In this document: one piece after another, positions 5,114 to 9,875 of the stretch
How positions within the stretch are numbered: the first letter of the stretch is position 1
Layout of the letters: the number at the start of each line of letters is the position of its first letter
Origin: Acidimicrobiales bacterium
GTDB lineage: Bacteria; Actinomycetota; Acidimicrobiia; Acidimicrobiales; RAAP-2
Assembly: GCA_017883125.1 (NCBI GenBank)
Contig: JADGOD010000101.1
Coordinates: 1-9,875, forward strand
DNA: 9,875 nucleotides
Direction: 5' to 3'
The notes under the pieces: generated by a model
What the model saw: the letters and a program-made list of their open reading frames with translations, nothing else
Told to the model about the DNA's origin: nothing
Databases searched by the model: none
Made by a program: the position numbers and the translations under genes

Positions 5114-6112
5114 ATGCCTACCGACACCTTCCGCGCATTCCTAGCCACCCAGACCGAAGGGCCGGTCGAACGCACTGTTGAGTCCCGCACAGTCGCCGAC
5201 CTTCCCGAAGATGGCGTCTTGATCGACGTTGAGTTCTCGTCCGTCAACTACAAAGACGGTCTCGCGACCACCGCCAAGGGCAAGGTCGCTCGGATCTCGC
5301 CGATCATCCCGGGGATCGACCTTGCGGGGACGGTCTCGGCCGACGGCACCGAGGAGTTCCCCGTCGGGACCGCAGTCATCGCTCATGGCTACGACATCGG
5401 TGTCGCTCGTCACGGTGGTTACGCCGAGAAGGCGCGCGTCCCCGCCGACTGGCTCGTCAAGCTCCCCTCCGGGCTGGCCGCCCGCGAGGCGATGGTGATC
5501 GGGACGGCTGGCTTCACCGCCGCCCTCTCTGTGGTCGCTTTGGAGAACTGGGGCATCACCCCCGCTGACGGACCCATCCTCGTGACAGGCGCCACCGGAG
5601 GAGTTGGCTCCACCGCAGTGAGCATCCTCGCCGCGAAGGGCTACGACGTGATCGCATCCAGCGGGAAGCCCGATGCAGAGGAGTTCCTCCGCTCGCTTGG
5701 CGCCAAGGAGATCATCCCTCGCTCCGATCTCGCCGATGAGGGCGGCAAGCCCCTTCAGGCGATGTCCTATGCCGGCGCGGTCGACTGTGTTGGTGGGACG
5801 ACGCTGGCGAACGTCCTCGCCCGCATCAACTACGGCGGTGCGGTGGCGGCGAGCGGCCTGACCGGTGGGGCAAGCCTCCCGACCACGGTGATGCCCTTCA
5901 TCCTGCGTGGGGTGGCCCTCCTGGGCATCGACTCGGTCCAGACGCCCATCGAGCGTCGACGCGCGGTGTGGGAGCGCCTCGGTTCGGATCTCAAGCCCTC
6001 CGGTCTCGATTCGATCGGGCACGACCTCGGTCTCGGGGAGCTCGACGAGACCCTCGACGCCATCCTTCGTGGTGAGGCCAAGGGACGCACCGTCGTCGAC
6101 GTCCGCCGCTGA
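5114..6112 (+). CDS. acuI: Acrylyl-CoA reductase / YhdH-family quinone oxidoreductase
   Basis: This encodes a 332-residue, zinc-independent medium-chain dehydrogenase/reductase of the YhdH/AcuI family, matching the usual 325-335 residues. The N-terminal catalytic domain carries SSVNYKDGLA (42-51), PGIDLAGTV (66-74) and the GGYAE turn (101-105). GTAGFTAALSV (130-140) leads to the nucleotide-binding motif TGATGGVGS (158-166), and ASSGKPD (181-187) is typical for NADPH preference. SLGAKEIIPR, VDCVGG and LLGIDSV followed by an Arg-rich helix (281-283) are also characteristic of the family. AcuI enzymes reduce acryloyl-CoA to propanoyl-CoA with NADPH, for example in dimethylsulfoniopropionate or 3-hydroxypropionate breakdown, and help detoxify acrylate-type compounds. 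No DMSP lyase or CoA transferase is present here, so the physiological substrate is open. It seems to be transcribed as a leaderless message. Confidence 0.9.
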   Translation: MPTDTFRAFLATQTEGPVERTVESRTVADLPEDGVLIDVEFSSVNYKDGLATTAKGKVARISPIIPGIDLAGTVSADGTEEFPVGTAVIAHGYDIGVARHGGYAEKARVPADWLVKLPSGLAAREAMVIGTAGFTAALSVVALENWGITPADGPILVTGATGGVGSTAVSILAAKGYDVIASSGKPDAEEFLRSLGAKEIIPRSDLADEGGKPLQAMSYAGAVDCVGGTTLANVLARINYGGAVAASGLTGGASLPTTVMPFILRGVALLGIDSVQTPIERRRAVWERLGSDLKPSGLDSIGHDLGLGELDETLDAILRGEAKGRTVVDVRR

Positions 6113-6122
6113 GATTCCGGAG

Positions 6123-6147
6123 TATATCGTGGCTTAGTAGCCACTAA
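6123..6147 (+). promoter_or_regulatory. Promoter region with operator-like dyad ahead of the VOC-amidohydrolase operon
   Basis: The 82 bp between acuI and the VOC gene contain a TATATC hexamer (6123-6128) that could serve as a -10. Directly after it come two overlapping dyads: GTGGCT-TAGT-AGCCAC (6129-6144) and TTAGT-AGCC-ACTAA (6134-6147). Both are perfect. The second has the half-site spacing of a small dimeric regulator (TetR, MarR or GntR type), and its position just downstream of the -10 would suit repression. The first could instead form a hairpin after acuI. No -35 box or specific regulator can be named. Confidence 0.45.
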
Positions 6148-6194
6148 ACCAGTGTGAGATCGCCTGTCCCGAGGTGCGAGAAGGGAGCAACGTC

Positions 6195-6818
6195 ATGAGT
6201 GACACTTCGACCCCTCCGGCAGGACTCGGTGGCTCATCGAGGCCCGGTGTGCCCTCGATGCTCAGCCATGTGGCCTACGTGACCAGGGACACGATGGCGA
6301 CGGCAGAGTTCTACACCAAGGTCCTCGGCATGCAGCTGGTCAACGCCGTCCTCGACGACGCCATCCCGTCGACCGGCGAGCCGGTGCCGTACTTCCACTC
6401 CTTCTTCCGGATGGCAGACGGCTCGACCGTCGCCTTCTTCGAGGCGCCAGAGCTCCCGCCACTCGAGTCGGCTCCTCATCCGGCGTACAACACCTTCCAG
6501 CACCTCGCCCTCCAGGTCGACAGCCGGGAGCTCGTCGACGAGTGGAGCTCCTGGATCTCGGCCAACGGCATTGACGTCGTCGGTCCGGTGGACCACCAGA
6601 TTATCTACAGCATCTACTTCCACGACCCCAATGGGGTCCGCCTCGAGATCACCACTCCCCTCTCCGGAGAGTGGAACGACAACAGCGAATCCGCCTACGC
6701 CAGCCTGGCCGACTGGGAGAAGCTGAAGGACCGAGCGCGCTCCTCTGGGGGCGATCTCGTCGCCGTCGTCAAGGAGTTCACCCACGAGCGGAGCCACCGT
6801 CGCTCCCTGCAAGCCTGA
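6195..6818 (+). CDS. VOC family (glyoxalase/dioxygenase-like) protein
   Basis: This encodes a 207-residue single-subunit protein of the vicinal oxygen chelate fold. The first beta-alpha-beta-beta-beta module begins LSHVAYVTRD (23-32) and continues AEFYTKVLGMQLV (37-49) and FFEAPE (81-86). The second begins FQHLALQVDS (101-110) and ends FHDPNGVRLEITTP (142-155). Candidate metal ligands are His25, Glu83, His103 and Glu151, the usual positions for the fold. The ring-cleaving, lyase and hydrolase branches cannot be separated by eye. A charged extension (about 160-207) follows the fold. The ATG at 6195 is chosen because AAGGGAG ends 7 nt before it; a GTG at 6174 would add seven residues. The amidohydrolase start follows 11 nt after the stop, so the two are cotranscribed and probably act in one pathway, plausibly breakdown of an aromatic or other unsaturated carboxylate. 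Confidence 0.88.
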   Translation: MSDTSTPPAGLGGSSRPGVPSMLSHVAYVTRDTMATAEFYTKVLGMQLVNAVLDDAIPSTGEPVPYFHSFFRMADGSTVAFFEAPELPPLESAPHPAYNTFQHLALQVDSRELVDEWSSWISANGIDVVGPVDHQIIYSIYFHDPNGVRLEITTPLSGEWNDNSESAYASLADWEKLKDRARSSGGDLVAVVKEFTHERSHRRSLQA

Positions 6819-6829
6819 CAGGAGCTTCC

Positions 6830-8023
6830 ATGGAGATCCCCAAGATCATCAGTGTCGACGACCACGTGGTCGAGCCCGCCGACGTCTGGGAGCGCTGGCT
6901 CCCCGCCAAGTTCAAGGACCGGGGTCCCAAGGTGGTCCGGCGTGGGATCTCTGGCATCGACTACGTGGGGACCGCTGGTTACAAGGAGCACTTCGACGAC
7001 AGCTCGCCCACCAAGGTCGACTGCTGGATCTACGAGGACCTCGTCTACACCCACAAGCGGATGGTCGCCGCTGCCGGGTACCCCAAAGAAGAGATGACGA
7101 TGACGCCGATCACGTACGACGACATGCGTCCCGGTTGCTACGACCCCAAGGCCCGCCTCGAGGACATGGATATCAGCCACGTCGAGGCGTCGATGTGCTT
7201 CCCCACCTTCCCTCGCTTCTGCGGCCAGACCTTCTACGAGGGCACGGACAAGGAGCTTGGGATGGCGTGCGTCCAGGCGTACAACAACTGGATGGTCGAG
7301 GAGTGGTGCGCAGACTCCGGAGGTCGCCTGATCCCCCTCGGGATCATCCCGCTGTGGGACCTCGAGGCTTCGGTCGCCGAGGTGCACCGAAACGCCGAGC
7401 GAGGCGTCAGGGCCGTCTGCTTCAGCGAGCTGCCGTACCACCTCGGTCTTCCGACCATCCACTCAGGCCACTGGGACCCCTTCTTCGAAGCCTGTGCCGA
7501 GACCGGCACGGTCATCGCGATGCACATCGGCTCGTCCTCGACCATGGCGGGCGCCTCCCCTGACGCCCCACCCTCGGTCAGCGCCACGCTCGCCTTCGGC
7601 GGCGCGATGGCATCGATGACCGACTTCATGATGTCGGGGATCCTGGTGCGGAACCCTGAGCTCAAGCTCCTCTACGCAGAGAGCCAGATCGGGTGGATCC
7701 CCCACGTGCTCCAGCGCATCGACCAGGTCTGGGAGGACAACCAGGCATGGGGCCAGACCAAGCACATCCCTGAGCCGCCGTCGACCTACTTCCACCACAA
7801 CATCTTCAGCTGCTTCATCAACGACCCCCACGGTCTCAAGTCGCTCGACGAGATCGGTGTCGACAACGTCATGGTCGAGACCGACTACCCCCACAGCGAC
7901 TCGACGTGGCCTGACACCCAGTCAATCGTGACCAAGATCATGGAGGGTCTCGACGAGGAGTCGATCTACAAGATCACTCGGGGCAACGCCATCAAGATGC
8001 TGGATCTCGACTTCGACAAGTAG
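6830..8023 (+). CDS. Amidohydrolase family 2 (decarboxylase/hydrolase-type TIM barrel)
   Basis: This encodes a 397-residue metal-dependent TIM-barrel protein of the amidohydrolase-2 superfamily, which includes gamma-resorcylate and ACMS decarboxylases and related hydrolases. The N-terminal motif SVDDHVVEPADVWERWLP (8-25) gives the metal pair Asp10/His12 (D-x-H, equivalent to E/H-x-H). A Trp- and Tyr-rich segment (40-105) precedes RLEDMDISHVEASMCFPTFP (109-128). RLIPLGIIPLWDLEASV (166-182) contains the IP-x-WD motif. IAMHIGSS (229-236) supplies His232, and MVETDYPHSDSTWPDT (348-363) supplies Asp352 and the PHSDS loop. The end, ITRGNAIKMLDLD, is the usual C-terminal helix. This type is abundant in mycobacteria and Acidimicrobiia but mostly uncharacterised, so decarboxylation versus hydrolysis is open. 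The ATG at 6830 follows AGGAG at 5 nt. It is the second gene of an operon with the VOC gene and converges with the AMP-ligase gene. Confidence 0.9.
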   Translation: MEIPKIISVDDHVVEPADVWERWLPAKFKDRGPKVVRRGISGIDYVGTAGYKEHFDDSSPTKVDCWIYEDLVYTHKRMVAAAGYPKEEMTMTPITYDDMRPGCYDPKARLEDMDISHVEASMCFPTFPRFCGQTFYEGTDKELGMACVQAYNNWMVEEWCADSGGRLIPLGIIPLWDLEASVAEVHRNAERGVRAVCFSELPYHLGLPTIHSGHWDPFFEACAETGTVIAMHIGSSSTMAGASPDAPPSVSATLAFGGAMASMTDFMMSGILVRNPELKLLYAESQIGWIPHVLQRIDQVWEDNQAWGQTKHIPEPPSTYFHHNIFSCFINDPHGLKSLDEIGVDNVMVETDYPHSDSTWPDTQSIVTKIMEGLDEESIYKITRGNAIKMLDLDFDK

Positions 8024-8042
8024 GTCGCCATCTCCGCATCCA

Positions 8043-8090
8043 CCGAGAGGGCTCGTTCTCAGAGCGCCATGGGTACCGCTCCGAGAGGGC
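8043..8090. repeat. Ten-base direct repeat in the convergent gap
   Basis: CCGAGAGGGC occurs at 8043-8052 and again at 8081-8090, 38 bp apart, in the short gap between the amidohydrolase and AMP-ligase stops. The second copy forms most of the loop of the adjacent hairpin. Two copies are too few to infer a function. Confidence 0.4.
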
Positions 8091-8098
8091 CGGTGCCC
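8071..8098. terminator. Candidate bidirectional terminator hairpin
   Basis: GGGTACCG (8071-8078) pairs with CGGTGCCC (8091-8098) over eight positions, including one G-T wobble, around a 12-nt loop. It sits in the 77-bp gap between the amidohydrolase stop at 8023 and the AMP-ligase stop at 8101, as expected for a shared terminator of convergent genes. There is no T-tract. Confidence 0.5.
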
Positions 8099-8100
8099 TG

Positions 8101-9636
8101 CTAGCTACCGAGCGTCTCGCGCAGCTCTCGCTTGAGCACCTTGCCGTACGCGTTCCGGGGAAGCCCGTCGACGATCTCGTAGCGACGGGGACGCTTGTAC
8201 GACGTCAGGATCTCGGCGCAGTGGGCTTGGAGCGCCTCGACATCGACTGATCCCTCGGCCTCCGGGACGATCACGGCGGTCACGATCTCACCCCAGGTGC
8301 GATCGGCGAGACCGACCACGGCGACCTCGCTGACCCCCTTGCATGCCAACAGGACCCCTTCGATCTCCACCGCGTAGACGTTGGAACCACCAGTGATGAT
8401 CAAGTCCTTCGCCCGGTCCAGCAAGAAGAGATAGCCCTGCTCATCCATCCGCCCCAGGTCTCCCGTGTGGAGCCAACCGTTTCGCAGGGTCTCCTCGGTC
8501 GCCTCGGGTCGACCCCAGTAGCCGAGCATGACCGCGGGGCCCCGAACGCAGACCTCGCCGATCCCGCCGAAGGGGAGCTCCTTGTCGTCGCCACCGAGGA
8601 CTCGAACGTCCATGCCGGGCCGGGCGTAACCCGCCGAGGCCAGCTGATCGGTCTGGTTCTCGACCGCTGCCACATGGGCTTGGCGTGGCAGCACGGTGGC
8701 AGTCATCGGGGTCTCGCCCTGGGCGTAGAGCTGGACGAAGACCGGACCCATGACCTCAAGGGCCCGACGAAGCTCGACCTCGGGGAACGGGGCCCCTCCG
8801 TAGACGACGTCCCTCAGAGCGGGCAGGTCGGCACCGTGAGCCACCAGGTGGTCGGCCAGCATGATGACCTGGGTGGGCACCATCCAGGTGTTGGTCACGC
8901 CAGCCTCCTTGAGGAGGGCCACCATGACCGCCGGGTCGAAGTGGGGGCTCTCCGGGATCAGCTGATGGGCACCGCGAGCCGTCGCCGCCAGGGCGTGGAA
9001 GCCCGCACCGTGGCTGAGCGGGGCGGCGTGGAGGGTCACGCCATCGTCACCCATCGGGGTGAGATCAGCCAACCAGGAGGCGACGACGAACGCCAGGTTG
9101 CCATGGCTCAACATGGCGCCCTTGGGGGTCCCTGTGGTCCCCGAGGTATAGAAGAGCCATGCCAGGTCGTCACGATCGACCAGACCCACCTCTCCGGAGC
9201 CTCTCGAGGCATCGATGAGACCTTCGAGACTCTCCGTCCCTGCCGCGGCGGCCCCCGATCCGGCGACCACCACCCGCGCCGGGCCCTGATGGGTTCTCAG
9301 GGCGGCGTCGAACGCCTCTTCGTCGGCGATGATCGCCGCGGCCTCAGAGTCGGCGAGGTGGTAGGCGACCTCGTCGCCGGTGAAGCGGGCGTTCATGGGA
9401 ACCACGCACGCTCCGATCCGGAAGCAGGCGTACATGGCCTCCAGCAGCTCTGGTCGGTTCTTCATCACCAGCCCGACCCGATCGCCGAATCCCACGCCGA
9501 GGCTCTTGAGACCCTCGCCAAGGGCGTCGGAGCGGGCGTCGAACTCTGAATACGTCTCCGAGGCCGGCCCCTGGGTGATCGCCGGGCTCCCGGGAACGCG
9601 ACGAGCCGTGTTCACAAGCATCTGCGCGATATTCAC
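8101..9636 (-). CDS. AMP-forming acyl-CoA synthetase (class I AMP-dependent ligase)
   Basis: This encodes a 511-residue member of the acyl-adenylate-forming superfamily, which activates a carboxylic acid with ATP to an acyl-AMP and then to an acyl-CoA. The ATP-binding loop is YTSGTTGTPKG (163-173). The A5 motif is YAQGET (304-309), where Gln replaces the usual Gly-x before Gly. TGD lies at 391-393, the hinge is at Asp407-Arg408 in LLDRAKDLIITGG, and the SNVYAVEIE motif is at 418-426. The C-terminal lysine is Lys499 in LPRNAYGKVLKREL. All core residues are present, so it should be active; substrate type (medium-chain, aromatic or other) cannot be read. The GTG at 9636 gives the family-typical start (M)NIAQML-x-x-TARR. 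The frame stays open upstream to 9867, but that extension has no family resemblance. It is the last gene in the convergent pair with the amidohydrolase and could supply CoA esters to it or to the crotonase. Confidence 0.92.
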   Translation of the reverse strand: MNIAQMLVNTARRVPGSPAITQGPASETYSEFDARSDALGEGLKSLGVGFGDRVGLVMKNRPELLEAMYACFRIGACVVPMNARFTGDEVAYHLADSEAAAIIADEEAFDAALRTHQGPARVVVAGSGAAAAGTESLEGLIDASRGSGEVGLVDRDDLAWLFYTSGTTGTPKGAMLSHGNLAFVVASWLADLTPMGDDGVTLHAAPLSHGAGFHALAATARGAHQLIPESPHFDPAVMVALLKEAGVTNTWMVPTQVIMLADHLVAHGADLPALRDVVYGGAPFPEVELRRALEVMGPVFVQLYAQGETPMTATVLPRQAHVAAVENQTDQLASAGYARPGMDVRVLGGDDKELPFGGIGEVCVRGPAVMLGYWGRPEATEETLRNGWLHTGDLGRMDEQGYLFLLDRAKDLIITGGSNVYAVEIEGVLLACKGVSEVAVVGLADRTWGEIVTAVIVPEAEGSVDVEALQAHCAEILTSYKRPRRYEIVDGLPRNAYGKVLKRELRETLGS

Positions 9637-9642
9637 CTGCCC

Positions 9643-9648
9643 ACAGTA
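9643..9648 (-). promoter_or_regulatory. -10 box of a leaderless AMP-ligase transcript
   Basis: On the minus strand this reads TACTGT (TANNNT pattern) and ends 6 nt before the GTG start at 9636. No Shine-Dalgarno sequence lies between, so translation from a leaderless message is likely. The position also supports the GTG at 9636 over the longer upstream frame. Confidence 0.55.
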
Positions 9649-9775
9649 CGCAACAGGGCAGGACGTGAACAACCGCCCTCCCCCTTTGTCGGGAACCTCT
9701 CGCCGCGCTGGAGAGCAAGGCGTGATCGCGCGATACTTCAGCTCGTCGTACCTCGCCCAGCCCCAAAGGGAGCTC

Positions 9776-9875
9776 ATGAAGACATCGCCCCGACGTCGCA
9801 TCTCGTCCGTCATCCCGGGCGCCGCCCGCGCCTGGTCGGGCGTTGCTCTCGGCGCCACTGGAGCCACGTTCGTCG
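9776..9875 (+). CDS. N-terminus of a probable exported or membrane protein (cut by window end)
   Basis: From the ATG at 9776 the frame is open to the window edge (33 codons, about 80% G/C in third positions). It begins MKTSPRRRISS, a short basic n-region with Arg-Arg-Arg-Ile that loosely resembles a twin-arginine signal, followed by a small-residue-rich, moderately hydrophobic stretch (GVALGATGATFV). This suggests a signal peptide or a first membrane helix. AAAGGGAG lies 3-6 nt upstream. An in-frame GTG at 9722 with GGAG 8 nt upstream would add 18 residues and is a real alternative. It is divergent from the AMP-ligase gene. The family cannot be told from so short a piece. Confidence 0.5.
   Translation, partial: MKTSPRRRISSVIPGAARAWSGVALGATGATFV

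Noticed and set aside
5141..6022. 293-codon minus-strand open frame opposite acuI
   Set aside because: Antisense shadow; the plus strand has the complete reductase family signature.
6174..6194. GTG at 6174 as start of the VOC gene
   Set aside because: It has no ribosome site, whereas the ATG at 6195 follows AAGGGAG at a suitable distance; the extra residues are not family-like.
6671..6829. 53-codon upstream extension of the amidohydrolase frame
   Set aside because: It overlaps the VOC gene in another frame and lacks a ribosome site; the ATG at 6830 has AGGAG at 5 nt and the family-typical beginning.
8467..9549. 360-codon plus-strand open frame opposite the AMP-ligase gene
   Set aside because: The minus strand carries all adenylate-forming motifs; the plus-strand product has no recognisable motif and results from strong G/C bias at third positions.

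Overview
This window looks like an ordinary chromosomal segment of a high-GC actinobacterium, most likely of the Acidimicrobiia type. That assignment is inferred from three things: very G/C-rich third codon positions, a DUF6325-SHOCT gene pair, and a dense set of CoA- and amidohydrolase-type catabolic genes. Two genes also appear to have leaderless starts (a TANNNT box 6-7 nt before the start codon), which is common in actinobacteria. No rRNA, tRNA, insertion sequence, CRISPR array or phage gene was seen.

Left region (1-2367): a possible C-terminal tail of a plus-strand gene is cut by the window edge and followed by a hairpin. Then come four minus-strand genes, read right to left: a small two-helix membrane protein (2128-2367), a DUF6325-family protein (1519-1953), a SHOCT-domain protein (1204-1494) and a polytopic membrane protein of unknown function (108-1028). 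These look like envelope or stress-related housekeeping genes. Only DUF6325-SHOCT is spaced like a clear operon.

Middle region (2368-6112): a 331-bp divergent gap carries two strong inverted repeats and leads to an alpha/beta-hydrolase (2699-3856, plus). This converges on a crotonase-family gene (3896-4729, minus). Between the crotonase and an acuI/YhdH-type reductase (5114-6112, plus) lies what I read as the wreck of an NDP-forming acyl-CoA synthetase. It has a recognisable N-terminal CoA-binding start and a recognisable ATP-grasp C-terminus, with almost everything between them missing and a one-base frameshift.

Right region (6113-9875): a two-gene operon encodes a VOC-family protein and a family-2 amidohydrolase (6195-8023, plus), behind a promoter region with a compact dyad. 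It converges on an AMP-forming acyl-CoA synthetase (8101-9636, minus). Divergent from this, the first 33 codons of a probable exported or membrane protein run off the right edge.

The enzymes suggest CoA-thioester catabolism: substrate activation (AMP ligase, formerly also the NDP-forming enzyme), hydration or isomerisation (crotonase), enoyl-CoA reduction (acuI type), and ring or carboxyl chemistry (VOC plus amidohydrolase). No specific substrate can be named, and a single shared pathway is not shown. I do not see a clearly new biological system. The best leads are the collapsed synthetase gene, the VOC-amidohydrolase operon with its dyad, the divergent-gap inverted repeats and the leaderless starts.
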